Assembly: GCA_019925095.2 (NCBI GenBank)
Contig: CM034409.1
Span: forward strand, 9,961,001 to 10,025,000
From: Dendrolimus kikuchii
Lineage: Eukaryota; Arthropoda; Insecta; Lepidoptera; Lasiocampidae
Length of the DNA: 64,000 bases
Direction of reading: 5' to 3'
Shown: positions 32,522-43,894 of the stretch, piece after piece
How the letters are laid out: every line of letters starts with the position of its first letter
How positions within the stretch are numbered: position 1 is the first letter of the stretch
Made by a program: the position numbers and the translations under genes
Notes under the pieces: model-generated
What the model was told of the DNA's origin: nothing
Seen by the model: only the letters and a program-made list of their open reading frames with translations
The model's database searches: none

Positions 32522-33310
32522 CATTGGACAACACCAAATGAATTTAGGTATAATTTCACATCTGTGCCGCTACCACATTTAAGCCGTGAAGCGGACCGAT
32601 ACGCACGTGCCCAATATTTTATTTACAAATTAGCATTTGTGTCCATGTTGGGCAGGTAACAAAGATTACAGTTATTTTGCTAAATATAAAATCAAAGGTT
32701 ATTTCTTAGTATGAAAATATTTTAAAATTTGATATGAAAATGTAAGTAGTCTCTTACTAACGGCATACACAACTAAAATTGTTTACTCCCTATGAAAGAC
32801 TTAAGGTCCTTGTCATAGTAAAAGGAGTCTAGATATTAAGGCATATAAATTATCAAATATTTGGTTTACATTTCAAAATGTATCTATATATGGTTGGTTT
32901 AATCTATTGATATATAATATATAATAATCTATTGATTATTAAGCTACAAGCACATATACTGTAAAAAAATCATATAAACCTTTAGACTAATAGTATCTTT
33001 AAATAAGGAATTGTAATACACATACATATATACAAAAAGAATTGTAAGCATAGATAAGAATATTGTAAAAATATATAATAACAAGAAATTAATAAAGCAA
33101 AATATCCTACCAATCCCAAATCCCTTTACTCAACCATTCACCTATCCCCATCCAATATCCATTCAGCCAACCATACCCACTCACTCATCCAATTTTCCCT
33201 TATACCTAAATCCCATAGCATTTACAAATTTACTTACCCAGGAAAATAAGTAGGAATAATATATATAAGCATAATTAAAAACTTATATGAACAATAAATT
33301 AACAGTATTA
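32522..33310. other. unassigned AT-rich sequence with a C-rich, G-poor tract
   Basis: About 33,105-33,230 is built from C, A and T with almost no G (caatcccaaatccctttact, cacctatccccatccaatat). Its complement resembles the G-rich, C-poor tract at 56,038-56,160, but I cannot align them firmly. The rest is plain AT-rich sequence. Confidence 0.5.
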
Positions 33311-33311
33311 G

Positions 33312-33660
33312 ACTCGGGCATAGCTTGTTCGCCCGGGAAAAAGACGGGAAAAAAATTGTTTACTAAAGATTGTATCGATCAGTGAACGTTTCGCATCGGA
33401 ATTAATTCCCCTTTAAACATCTCCCAAGAATATTCCCGTGGAATTCTCGGGATATCAAATACAGCAGATTTAAATCTGGAAATTTACTATCAATCAGCGA
33501 AAGCCGCATCGAAGTCGGCCCAGTACTTTTAAAGTGAATCCCGAACAAACAGATAAATACAAATAATGCAGGAAAGAAAAGACTACACTTTTACAAATTT
33601 ATAACATTACTAGATTCTGCCGCGACTTCGTCCACGTATAGTTAAAAAAAAATAGTTAAA
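33312..33660 (-). mobile_element. Helitron-like group X1 fragments
   Basis: 33,312-33,575 carries internal X1 sequence (tgtatcgatcagtgaacg, aaagccgcatcgaagtcggc) without ends. 33,608-33,660 carries a CTAG-type end (actagattctgccgcgactt, cgtccacg) without the rest. Confidence 0.6.
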
Positions 33661-33784
33661 AATCCTCCCGATTGTAAAACATTCTTCATAAATTGTTTTA
33701 TTGTTTTATTATATGATGATACCGGCAATATCAATACTTAATTAGGTGTATAAGATGTATAATAAGCTGTTAAATTAATTAAAG

Positions 33785-34021
33785 TTTTTTTAATTATCCC
33801 AAGGGAACTCTTTAATTTTTCGGGATCAAAAGTATCCTATATGCCCCGTCGTTTCGGAGATTAGCCCGTACAAATAGACAAACAGAGAAACAAAAAAAGT
33901 AAAAAAAAAAACTAAATTAGGTCTATTTCACTTCTTACACCCCCCTGACTCGGTTCTTAACAAATTTTTTTCATTGTACAGAAATTCGACCTCTACAATT
34001 TTATTATATTATATGTATAGA
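33785..34021 (-). mobile_element. Helitron-like group X2, truncated at the hairpin end
   Basis: attatcccaagggaactctt, ttcgggatcaaaagtatcct, tttcggagattagcccgtac and attcgacctctacaatttta to TATAGA|T. The CTAG end and about 60 internal bases (the accagggatataagc part) are missing. Confidence 0.65.
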
Positions 34022-34332
34022 TAGATATCAAACATATTTTGAAAACAAAACCGCACACTTAAACAAACATCCTTAAAAATCCCGTCAAAACCTTGTACAA
34101 TTCCGCTAATTAGTGTGGCAGTGTCACAACCAAAATGTATAAATAATAAGCTAAATTAGCGCTAAAATAAATGTCCCATGGTAATAATAATACTATTTCG
34201 TACACGACTCAGCTTAGTTTATACTACGTGCATAATTTTAGCACATTAGTTGTACATATAATGTAACTTGTGTTAATGTTTTGTATAGAGGGATTTACGT
34301 GCCGCAATGAGTTATAAATAATGTGTATTGTG

Positions 34333-34731
34333 CGAGCACTGCGCAAAATCTGCGGAGTGACGCTCGCGGACCGCGTTCGTAATACCGAAGTAAGAAAGAG
34401 AGTTGGTCTGAAAGAGAGTGTCGGGGTGAAGGTAAGGAAAGGAATGCTCCGGTGGTTCGGGCATGTGGAAAGAATGCATGATGAAAGAATGACTAAACAG
34501 ATGTACAATGCAAAAGTGGATGGATGCAGAAGTCGTGGAAGGCCACGGCACACCTTCCATGATCAAATTGATCGTGTACTAGCAGGAGGTGAAGTCAGGA
34601 GCCTTAAGAACAGACGAGCGTGCATGACAAGAGTTATGAATGTCAAAGAAGCGAAGTGAGGTGTGTAAGAATAAGACTAAATGGCGCTCTGTTGTTCGTG
34701 CCTACCCCGCAAGGGAACTGGCGTAAAGTTA
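34333..34731 (+). mobile_element. 399-bp truncated RTE-like LINE tail with 9-bp target duplication
   Basis: Opens within ALRKICGVTLADRVRNTE and continues RKGMLRWFGHVERMHDERM; the frame breaks at 34,651 because one extra base (gaagcgaagtgagg versus gaagcaagtgagg) shifts it. Flanked by tgtattgtg at 34,324-34,332 and 34,732-34,740. The Met at 34,321 lies in host flank, so the 112-codon open frame starts outside the element by chance. Confidence 0.9.
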
Positions 34732-34927
34732 TGTATTGTGTAAAATAGGAATTTTCCTGTGGTTTCGGTTTGAATGCATTTTAAATATGGAACTTTTAGA
34801 TATGCCATCTAGACTGGCCAGCGAGACCCGAGTTATCGAGATACAGCGTGGAAATGCAGCCAGGCTTCTGGGTACGCTCCTCTCTGGCAGTGATTTGTTA
34901 CATAGTTTTTATTAACTTACATGTAAT

Positions 34928-35040
34928 TAGGAGAAAGAAAGAAAGAAAAAGCTTTATTTAGAACTATAATGTAAACTACTTAATTATTTCAAAAAAGGAC
35001 AATTAGTAAATGTAGTTCTAAATTGGTCGTAGCTCAGCAA
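34928..35040 (-). mobile_element. possible LINE 3' end
   Basis: gaaagaaagaaagaaaaagc then tttatttagaactataatg. On the minus strand this is an AATAAA signal followed by a (TTTC)n tail, a usual layout of LINE 3' ends. No coding part. Confidence 0.4.
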
Positions 35041-35059
35041 AATTGCCGGTTGAGATAAC

Positions 35060-35470
35060 TGACGCTGATCTTCCGCTAGGGCGGGAAGCTATGGGACGCC
35101 GTCTCCTCTTTCTGCGAGCGCGTCATGCTTGCGAAGGAGGAGGCGGAGCGGCAGCGTGAGCGGATGTCTTCGCTCCGCTCCCGCCACCGTAAGCTTGCCC
35201 CTTGGGGTATAGGGGTTCTCACTCACCCGCACATGCCGTCGAGATGAGAGCGCTACTGTTCCGCGCGCGCTCACCTCTCGCCTCGTGGGGAGAGTTACAA
35301 ACCGCCCCATGCACATATAGCTTTGAAGATGCCGGGGGATAAATGAAAGTCCCCCAGCAGTGGAAGTGGCCTTGCGATGCCTACGCCTGCCAGGGCCACG
35401 GAGCCGGGAATCCCAATTACCCGTAGCCCTGGCATAAGGCGCAAGAAACTAGGAAATGGTAATCCAACTA
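35060..35470 (+). mobile_element. GC-rich 3' end of an R1-clade-like LINE
   Basis: A sharp GC-rich island. From 35,092 to a stop at 35,245 the plus strand reads WDAVSSFCERVMLAKEEAER then QRERMSSLRSRHRKL. The pattern W-x-x-(V/I)-x-x-F-C-x-x-(V)-M-x-x-KE-x-x-E-R-x-R resembles the C-terminus of R1-type LINE reverse transcriptases. An in-frame stop (tag, 35,077) precedes it. The rest (ggcctacgcctgccagggcc-like, gagccgggaatcccaattac) looks like the 3' UTR. The 75-residue minus frame here is a shadow. Confidence 0.6.
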
Positions 35471-35479
35471 AATCATATG

Positions 35480-36640
35480 AATAAAATGGCTAATCAGAAA
35501 GAAAGATAATCGTTACATGAAAATGCTCACTTTTTCTATCAGCATTTTATAGTTCATAAAATACGGTTAAGTTTTCTTTCCAAACAAGCCATAACTCGAA
35601 CTCGAATCGTTAGCATTTTTCCTTCCAAATTTCTTGGAACAGTACAAAACTTTGGGAAACTTTGTATTTGATATTTTAGTGCGGAAAGCGTAAAATTCTA
35701 CGGGTAACTCAACCTTAGTGTAACGTGCATTACAAGTATTTGGAAATGGAGCAACCAGAAGAGTGTATAACGGAAAATTAACTTTTTTGAGTTCGTTAAC
35801 TTTTTGCATTTTAAATTTTATGCCACATAGGAGACTCAGCATTTCACTGGTCATAGCCTGTTAAGTTTTACTATTGCGCTGGTCGACCCTTCAACGGTGT
35901 TTTCTTTCTAATCCTGAATTTACATAAATGAAACATTAAAAAAGGGTAAAAATTAAATAAAAGATTAATACGTTTATATTAGTTAAACACTTTCAAAAAA
36001 TACCTATGGTTAAATATCAAAGTATATATTATCTATTTAAGTATAATAATATCCTGTATTCTTGAATGAGTAGTTTAAACACGCCACATCCTCGCCGCCA
36101 CTGCACTTCTATTCTGTGAATTTTTGTATATATATACGCGAAGGTTTCCTTCACTCCCATACCGTCGCCGCAGTGCTGACGTCCACTTTGTAGCGAAAGT
36201 GCGGTGGTAGCGCGGTGGCGCCTAATTTACATAGTTTCGTGAAGTGTCGTCTACACGCGCGCTTAGGAATTACCACAAAACTCAATGCATTTGAGACGAT
36301 AAGCCATATGTCGCGTCCATTAAGTAGAATCCATTTTATAAGTCCATATTAAATCCACAAATTTAGTTAGGGAAAGAGTCACCACTTGAGAATCCTTTCT
36401 ATGTTTACTAAGGGCAATAACAAACTGATTTAAAAACTTTGTTTCTGTGTATACAAAAGTTCTGTTGTCTGTTTATTCGTAAAACAATAATGGTAAAGTG
36501 GCCTATTCAGGCAATGGAGATGAAATAACAATGACTAACATTTTGGATATTTGTTTTCAATCGATTTATTATACTAACAATATTTTGCGGCTTTGCTCAT
36601 GTAAGCATTCGAAAACTTTAAAGGGTTTGCTCTTCAGAAT
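35480..36640. other. about 1.15 kb without recognisable gene or repeat
   Basis: The minus frame of 95 codons at 35,567-35,854 has no recognised motif. The segment 36,080-36,260 is GC-richer (cgccacatcctcgccgccac, gtggtagcgcggtggcgcct) and unidentified. Confidence 0.35.
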
Positions 36641-37030
36641 TGTATTCTAGATGTGGTGGAGCCATGCTGGAAAAGTTAACTTGATTAGAGGTCTTTGTGT
36701 CGGCTCGACCGGTGTGATACCACATTCTCACAGGATATCGGCATGAAAAGATTAGTCTTGAGCTAATCGTGTTTTATGCGATGAGTGAGAATTCCGATAA
36801 CTCACTTTCCACTGCCCTTATCCAAATTTCCCTATCCTATCCCCTATTTCAATCCCATATCCCTTTCGCTATCCCATTCCTTCTGTCTGAACCTTCTATC
36901 TTATCCCCCATCCTTTATATCCCATGCCAAAGGCTAGAAACTCCTTGCCTTCGTCCCTGATGGTGCAGATGTCTATAGGAAACGATGACCACTTTCGGTG
37001 AGGGTCATCTGCCTGTTTGCTAGCTTCGCA
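36640..37030 (+). mobile_element. LINE-like 3' end sharing the SINE tail
   Basis: ggtggagccatgctggaaaa, cgaccggtgtgataccacat, a C-rich G-poor block (36,800-36,905), then gtgcagatgtctataggaaa, cgatgaccactttcggtgag and catctgcctgtttgctagc. The reversed copy at 52,695-52,990 has the same order. Only the last about 65 bases resemble the SINE 3' end. The 63-residue frame over the C-rich block is not a gene. Confidence 0.6.
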
Positions 37031-37216
37031 AAAAATATCGCCTGCTGTATACTTCATAGGTCTTTACACGAGGGCGTCATTTCGCGACGCATCAAAGGTG
37101 ACTTCAGACTTAGTTTTAATTCGTTGGGTCTAGTGTCAAATCAAATTGTAATATAAACAAATAAAGGTAATTACAAGATCTTCTAATTTTAAGACACCGT
37201 ATATGACACTGATATA

Positions 37217-37725
37217 TATAATATTATGAAATTCTAAACATGCCATGTTTGTACATTAATGCTACAAAAAAATACAACTGGAATAGATTACATAAACAAT
37301 GGAGGACACGATGCATTTGTTTTCGATTTTTGTCTGTTTTTCGGTTTGTTTGTTTGTTCAGGATTCATGTAAAAACTACAGGGCCGATTCCGGTGCGGTT
37401 TTCGATAATCGATAGCAAATTCTTAGACTTAAAATTTGCGCCACTTTTTATTTTGCGAATTATTCTGAGAATGATATAAAGTGGCCAGATTTAAGAAAAA
37501 TTGAATTCCAATGTGATTTTTTCGCTGATCGATAACAAATTTTATGCAAAAAAATGTGTGTATATTTTTTATCTCAGGAATTTCGCGGGAATTTTTCCGG
37601 GAGCAGTTTTTAATTATTCGGGTGCATACAAAATAGCTTATTCTTAAATGCTGCTGTATTTTGTGTCACGGGAAACTTGCGAGAATTTCAAATTAAGCGT
37701 GGATGAGGTCGCGGGCATATCCTAG
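37217..37725 (+). mobile_element. non-autonomous Helitron-like element, group X1
   Basis: From about tattatgaaattctaaaca (5' boundary diverged) to GTCGCGGGCATATCCTAG|T. Contains gatcgataacaaattttatg and agcgtggatgaggtcgcggg; here the hairpin loop is mutated from GAA to GAG. Confidence 0.7.
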
Positions 37726-37981
37726 TTTAATATAAAATGCAAATTCTAATTTAGAAACAACTTGCAAAATCGGGCTCCTACCGCAATGCATATTCTGGTT
37801 TACGCTTCAAGAACTAGAGAGTTCCCAAATTTGTTAATGCACGTACATAGAGTGAGTACTTAGCTTTATGAACGCTGTTTAAATTTCAAAACAGGCCTAT
37901 TTTAGGGGTTATGTAGACTTTTTATTAATTAAATTAATAGTTTAATTTTTGACTTTAATTAAATCAATATATCTGTCCGTC

Positions 37982-38121
37982 CGACGCCCTCCAGCCCGAT
38001 GGACCGACGAGCTATGCAAGGTCGCCGGTAGGCGCTGGCTGAGGAAATCGGAGGACAGGGATGAGTGGCGCCGTCTTGGGGAGGCCTACGTCCAGCAGTG
38101 GACTGCAAATGGCTGACGACG
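37982..38121 (+). mobile_element. 140-bp RTE LINE tail with 11-bp target duplication
   Basis: The frame 37,982-38,116 encodes RRPPARWTDELCKVAGRRWL, then DEWRRLGEAYVQQWTANG and a stop, which I recognise as the extreme C-terminus of RTE-clade LINEs (consensus RWTDD..VAG..W...A.DR..W..L.EAYVQQWT). The tail is ctgacgacg. Perfect direct repeats atctgtccgtc lie at 37,971-37,981 and 38,122-38,132. A different family from the one at 31,780. Confidence 0.9.
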
Positions 38122-38243
38122 ATCTGTCCGTCTGTCTTCTTGTGTCAGATTTCGCAGAAACTATTGAATCTACATGAATTAAATATAGTAGAAATATGTA
38201 ATCCATATAAACACACATTATATACATAATATCCACATAATCA

Positions 38244-38495
38244 AATGTCAAATGCCCATAGGCAAAGGTAACCGCTTTCCATCAAGTGGGCCGTCTGCCT
38301 GTCTGCTGAACTTCTACAATAAAAAATAAAAAAATAAAATATATAATAATCCACAGCAAACAATCCACAGCCAGGTGGTAGAGTATTTTCCCGTCTGGAT
38401 GGCTATCACCCCTGGTCTAGAGTATGCCGCACATAACAACCTTGAGTTTTGTTGCGAAATTAGTGGCCAAGTTCCAATCACCCTTTAGTATAATG
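38244..38495 (+). mobile_element. two tandem fragments of the SINE-like family
   Basis: First piece 38,244-38,332: atgcccataggcaaaggtaa, ccgctttccatcaagtgggc and an A-rich tail, the 3' end. Second piece 38,350-38,495: cacagccaggtggtagagta, tctggatggctatcacccct, the middle third. The order 3' end then middle means two insertions or a rearranged copy. Confidence 0.75.
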
Positions 38496-38558
38496 CGAAA
38501 ATAATATCAAAGAAACATCATATTTTGTAAAAGACCCGTTTAGTATTTATATGGGATA

Positions 38559-38965
38559 CTAGCTAACACGGAAAAATTCGTACCGTCTCAGAATAAATAA
38601 ATAAAAAACCTTGATTTCTGAACGACGGGACGAACATCAAACGTTTGACATTCAAAACCAAAAAAATTAAAATAACACTTCACTTTTAAGTTTAATTTGA
38701 TTTCTGAACGACTTTTAAATTTAATTGATTTCTAAACGACGGGATGAACATCAAATGTTGACAGGTAGGAATAGTTTCTTAGGGAAAGTGAAATTGTTGT
38801 TTTTACTATACATATTATTCCAAGCATTTTTTTCATATTTACTCACCTTTTAAACCTTCCCTGGACTTCCACAAATAATTCAAAACCAAAATTAGCCAAA
38901 TCAGCCCAGCCGTTCTCGAGTTTTATCGAGACTAACGATCAGCAATTGATTTATATATATATAGA
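38559..38965 (-). mobile_element. non-autonomous Helitron-like element, group X3, complete
   Basis: CTAGCTAACACGGAAAAATT to TTATATATATATAGA|T on the plus strand. Landmarks gaacgacgggacgaacatca, ttccctggacttccacaaat and tctcgagttttatcgagac. The inverted repeat tctcgagttttatcgaga lies near the minus-sense 5' end. Confidence 0.75.
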
Positions 38966-40040
38966 TGAAGTACAATCTTTTAAATAAGTTTAATTTTAGG
39001 CTTTTGTAATAAAATATGAGTGGAAATTCACGAACTTGGCTGATATATTTCCTACCTATATCAAATCAAATCATTTATTTACTTAAAAACATGGTCAGTA
39101 AAAACATTAGATGACAATATGTTATTTTATGTTTCACTTGTTTATATCAATGAGAACTGGATATTTCTTAAGGAATGTACGCTAATATATTGCCAGCTTA
39201 CATACATGTTAGTCACCGGAATAAACCTTATCCCTAAATACCTTTATAAGGTCCATTTAACATCCAAATCCCGGACCATGGAGATGTGAATAATGTCATC
39301 AAAACATTAAACGGGGACAGTCGGTGCCGAGTGCATTGCGCTGTAAATCTGATACTGGGAACGTAATTGATGTGAGTGAACACGTAGCATTAGGTTATTC
39401 AAGCGTTGCCCAATTGCTTACAAGTTAAGCCGAGGTTGTTAGACGATGCTCTTAATTTGTTTCGCCTCGTGTTACATGTATAAACAAACACAAGATTTTG
39501 GGCAACACTGAACCTATAAATACGGAACATCTTCAATTTCTTCGTCGTCACAGTTGCACGAGGAACTTTTCTTGCACCCGGTTATCTTCCGGTGTCCTGT
39601 TATTCCCGGGAGAGATACGAGCTAGAATCGAAATTAGGGATAAATATAAAATATAGCAACATATATGACTTGATGTCTAAAAGAAATGTTAATGACTTTG
39701 TCGAATTTTGTATTAAAATTGTTAAGAGGGTAGTACATAATAGTAAAACGATGGATAAATAACATTACATTATTACGTATATTTTTGAATATATAGAATA
39801 AATGTAAGCAAAAAGATTATAGATAAAAAAACTAATAAACAATACAAGTCTAGGAATAAGCAAAATAGTTTAAATAGATAAGAAAATAATAGTTTAATAA
39901 GACACCACAGTATAAGAAGTTAGTAAATGTAAAATTAAAGTAGTTAAGTATTATAAATAAGCCATATAAAATATTGTAAGAAAGGACATTAAAATAGGTG
40001 CACAAGAAAATTGTAAAAGTATATAATGTTTACATAAATA
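38966..40040. other. about 1.1 kb without recognisable gene
   Basis: AT-rich; nothing recognised. 39,540-39,625 is somewhat GC-richer (cacagttgcacgaggaactt, ctcccgggaa-like) but not open in any frame long enough to judge. Confidence 0.4.
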
Positions 40041-40047
40041 GATCGCA

Positions 40048-40110
40048 GTTAAAAACATGTAACCAATAAATAAGATAACTTTACTTATTTATTGGTTACA
40101 TGTTTTTAAC
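40048..40110. repeat. perfect 27-bp inverted repeat (hairpin)
   Basis: Left arm 40,048-40,074 (gttaaaaacatgtaaccaat...), loop of 9 bases, right arm 40,084-40,110 is its exact reverse complement. No mismatch indicates recent origin or selection for pairing. Confidence 0.92.
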
Positions 40111-40310
40111 TTGTAACTTACCTTTCTATACATAAGTAAGGACTCTTGTAAAATTTTGGAAAATAAAGAAATAACCACAAAAGAAAATAAAAAATATAAA
40201 AAAAGGATGAAAATCAAACAAAAAAGCAATAAGCCCGGACAATCCAGTTCTTCCGGAGAGAGGGAAGAGAGAATTATTTAAAAAAAAACCTATACATACG
40301 TGTGTTATCC

Positions 40311-40427
40311 TAACGAATATTATAAATGCCAATATGAGTTAGTTTCTGACGCTTTCACGCCTTAATGAACAGATCGTCATGAAATTTTGCATACACGTTG
40401 CCAGAGGTATAGAAAAAGACATAGGGA
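40311..40427 (+). mobile_element. 5' end of a Helitron-like repeat
   Basis: A|TCCTAACGAATATTATAAA, cgctttcacgccttaatgaa, cgtcatgaaattttgcatac. Second copy of the 10,711 repeat. It stops exactly where a RTE LINE fragment starts. Confidence 0.5.
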
Positions 40428-40880
40428 TGTCCTGAAGCGTGGCCTGTACTTGAGCGACACAAGCAAGAGCTGCGTGTCACGGAAATGAATATGGTGCGTT
40501 GGATATGTGGAGTCACGCGGATTGACCGCGACAGGAATTTTCGCACCCACAGCACTTCATATCCGTGACAAAGGAGGAAAACTGCAAGTCGCTTACGCTG
40601 GTACACCCACGTTTTACGGAGACCGGATAATTATGTGGGGAAGAAACGCCTAGGCGTGCCGCCTCCGGCAGGTCACGGTAGAAAGGGGAGGCTCATTGCT
40701 GATTTGCTGGCTTGACGTTATGAAGGATGGCATGCGTACTAACGGTTTCAAAATGGGGGATGCTGAAGACCACGCGAAGTGGAGAAAAAAAAGTAGGAAA
40801 GTGAACCCTGTGCGTGAGAGTGAACGATTCGAATCCAACTGGGATTTAACGTTCAGATGATGATTATGATGATGATAGGA
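40428..40880 (+). mobile_element. RTE-clade LINE tail, frameshifted
   Basis: Three frames together give the RTE C-terminal region: WPVLERHKQELRVTEMNMVR and WICGVTRIDRDRNF (about 40,440-40,540); then SRLRWYTHVLRRPDNYVGKK (about 40,588-40,650); then VMKDGMRTNGFKMGDAEDHA and KWRKKSRKVNP (about 40,718-40,815). At least two frameshifts and a stop separate them. The 3' end is a (ATG)n-like tail. The minus-strand frames of 83 and 103 residues across it are shadows. Confidence 0.85.
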
Positions 40881-40967
40881 CATTTCATCCAGAAAAAAGT
40901 ACTTTTCCAGTGGAATAAACGAATATAAAATATTGGAACCACTGTTCCAATTCACTAACAACTATAT

Positions 40968-41045
40968 CTTTTTTTTTTAATTGCCTGAAGCAGGCAAACA
41001 GACGGGCGGTCCAGGAAGGTGGTTACCGTCGCCTATGGACGTTAT
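40968..41045 (-). mobile_element. LINE or SINE 3' end with the shared hairpin
   Basis: T-run, ttgcctgaagcaggcaaaca, gacgggcggtccaggaaggt, ggttaccgtcgcctatggac. The last part matches the SINE 3' end, the rest does not. Confidence 0.5.
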
Positions 41046-41049
41046 ATAT

Positions 41050-41680
41050 CGACGATACCATCATAGCAACGACATGACAGCGACAATTTTACATTATACG
41101 TAGTATCGTTTGTGTGTTTGAATATTTTCGATTGAAAGTTTTTTTTACGATTCCTTAACCAAATAACGAAAACAAGTAAACTTTAACACTATGAATCTTC
41201 TTCATTATCCGTAGACACTTGCCCTATTTTTGCACATAAAAGATACGATAGTATTTCATTATAAACATTCAGACGAAGTGCGTTGGAGCGAGGAAAAAAT
41301 TACAGGCAGAACTTCATTAGTGCTATTCAGAGATTATCTAAATGAATTTGTCATCCGGGGTTCAACTTTTATACTCTTGACCCAGTTCGCTCTGCGGTCC
41401 CTGTTGAGCTAAGAATCTTAGTCCTCTTAAAGACTGGTGAGCAATTATTCAAGATTTCATTTTGTTTTAACGAATTTTGTAGGCAGTTACTAGTTAGGCA
41501 GGTCACTTCGTTTGCGTGAGACACAGATTTTGTATTCATATCTTCTTAATCGTACAAAACATGTAACCAGAGCGCTAACTCCCGTCTTTCGACATTCCTT
41601 TTCGTTTTACTACACTTTTTGCTTGTTTTTCTATATATTCAAGAACAATTTCCATTGCATGTTTTATTAATTTTTAACCA
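41050..41680. other. unassigned AT-rich sequence
   Basis: No gene or repeat recognised. Confidence 0.35.
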
Positions 41681-41684
41681 ACTT

Positions 41685-42110
41685 CAAAAAGTGGAGGTTC
41701 TCAATTCGTCTGAATGTATTTTTTAATTATTTTGTATGTTCGTTACTCGATTTCTCTGAGAATTGTGATCCAATTTTAAAAATGTTTCTTTTAATCGAAA
41801 GGTTATACACCCCAATTGGTCCAATTGTCACCATGTCAGGATTTGATTAGTGGATTCGAAGGAATTAAAGAAACTCACGAAAATTGTTAGCCAACTTTTT
41901 TTTAACACGATATCTCCATCAATTGTAAACCGATTTTCATTCTTTTTCTTTACTCGTAAGTGTCCGATACTACCGAAGTAGTCCCATGGTCATCAAATCA
42001 GGATTTGGTGAGTGGATCGGATCCCAGGGAAATCGAGAATAACCCTAATTAAAGAACGCTGTGCGACTAAATTCTTGGAAAAAAGCTTCTATACACGTGC
42101 TAGTATTATA
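41685..42110. repeat. W-related repeat
   Basis: caacttcaaaaagtggaggt, tctcaattcgtctgaatgta, tgtatgttcgttactcgatt, and farther on two approximate direct repeats (accatgtcaggatttgatta / catcaaatcaggatttggtg). The start matches the reversed end of the repeat at 13,300-13,355. Confidence 0.5.
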
Positions 42111-42334
42111 CTTTCTACAGGCGCTTAATTTTTTGTAGCCATGTTACGCGATTTTTCCGTTCCGTTCGGTGTATTGGTTTCCTGACGATATTTTGTTTTG
42201 ACCACAGCACATAGTTATTGTAACAATACGCAGGTCATAAAAACTGATCAAGTGCCGTGTATTTACCCCGGATGTGATTCGAACTAAGTTCATTGGAGTG
42301 AGTAGTGATTTCAGTCACTAAACTACAGCTTTTA

Positions 42335-42641
42335 TCCGTACAGGAACGGAGAAAGAATACAATTTCCTGCGGCCGGGCGGCCTGTCGTAAGAGGCGACAA
42401 AACAACCCACAGCCAGGTGGTAGGGCATTTGCCCGTCTGGAAGGCTGCCACCCTTGGTCTAAAGTATGTCGCCATAACAACCTTGAGTTGTGTTCCGGCA
42501 TTAGTGACCAGGTTCCAGTCTCCCTTTAGGGAGCAGCAGAGCATTTTAGCACCTTTGATGTTGCAAATGTCCATGGGCGATAGTAACCGCTCTCCATCAA
42601 GTGGGCCGTCTGCCTGTCTGCTGAACTCCTGCAATAAAAAA
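42335..42641 (+). mobile_element. SINE-like element, full length
   Basis: tccgtacaggaacggagaaa to ctcctgcaataaaaaatgaa. All landmarks are present including cctgtcgtaagaggcgaca and the GATGG..CCATC region (here gatagtaaccgctctccatc, with a changed stem base). Four overlapping frames of 74-114 residues are repeat translations. Confidence 0.87.
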
Positions 42642-42644
42642 TGA

Positions 42645-43705
42645 AGAAAAAAAGCATATTTGAAAATTTTAAGCAATAAAGTTTTCTTGACAGAATCTAT
42701 TAAAACTCCGGCTTTGTGAATATTTTCACGCTTCAGATAATATAAAGCTTGTATTACATGTATAAATCATGGTGTACTAGCAGCGGGTCGGCACCTATTG
42801 TTGAATTTATTCCATCACAATAAACCACCTTTTACTTGAAGGTCGAAGAATTATCCGGTGTATAGAGAATATCTAGATCTGACATTTTATGTAAGTATCG
42901 CTTGTCCATTACGTGTAAACTAGGTAGAATATATTGCCCTAAAAATCGACAGACTGCTAAATATATGTTATATTGAGCGCTGTATCTCATTTCATCTCCT
43001 GCCTCTTAAAGTTCGAAGAAATATTGCTGACATACGTTTCTTGGTAAAACTTGCTCAGTTCAAAATTGACTGTGCGAGTCTCATTAAGGAACTAGATTAT
43101 TTGTTCCGCCCAGTCCTATACATTCTAGAAACTTATTACATTCCACACTCTTTTGACATGCACAGTCTCACGTCGCCAAACATTCTTTATCAGAACAATC
43201 ATCGAATTCAAATAAATTAAGTCAGTTGGATCATGTGGATATTGACTTATTTGCGGATAATCTAACATATATAAATGCAAAATTAATCCAACTCTATACT
43301 GATAATAATTAGCTTCTTGCTCGACAATTATAGATATTTTTAATTTATAATTCTCCTTTTAACCTTATTTCAAACATTCATTATTCATTAAAAAAAAAAC
43401 TACCATCTGTGGAGGCTTATTAATGGCTTCTCCTTGTTTATACATATGTACCCTAGTTCTTAAGATTATAGCTGTTAACCCCCAAATACAATAAAATAAA
43501 ATATATGGCTCCTACCCCTCTTGTAATGAAAGTATAGCTTGTTACTCAAAAAGACTAGAACAGCCGTTTTGGGATTTGGACGTTTTCTGTATGAAAAAGA
43601 TTCCTAATTTTTTCAAATAAAGAAGGAGGCATCCCTTGTTATGCCTAGAGACGTCATTGTGTATAAAATATCATAATGTGTGAAATGATTATTGTGTGAG
43701 TTACA
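42645..43705. other. about 1.05 kb without recognisable gene or repeat
   Basis: AT-rich, no distinguishing features. Confidence 0.4.
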
Positions 43706-43711
43706 TAATAA

Positions 43712-43890
43712 TTATACATACATACATAACTTCATGCCAGTTCCCTTGCGGGGTGGGCATGAACAACAGAGCGCCATTCAGGCTTATTCTTACACACCTC
43801 ACTTGCTTCTTTGACATTTATAACTCTTGTCATGCACGCTCGTCTGTTCTTAAGGCTCCTGACATCACCTTCTGCTAGTACACGATCAAT
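43712..43890 (-). mobile_element. truncated RTE-like LINE tail
   Basis: (CATA)n then acttcatgccagttcccttg to gctagtacacgatcaat, i.e. the minus-strand C-terminus of the family. The flanks contain ttatacat and ttatacag, only a weak candidate for the target duplication. Confidence 0.85.
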
Positions 43891-43894
43891 ACAG

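Noticed and set aside
35089..35316. 75-codon minus-strand frame in the GC-rich island
   Set aside because: The plus strand gives the recognisable LINE C-terminus; the minus frame is its shadow in GC-rich sequence.
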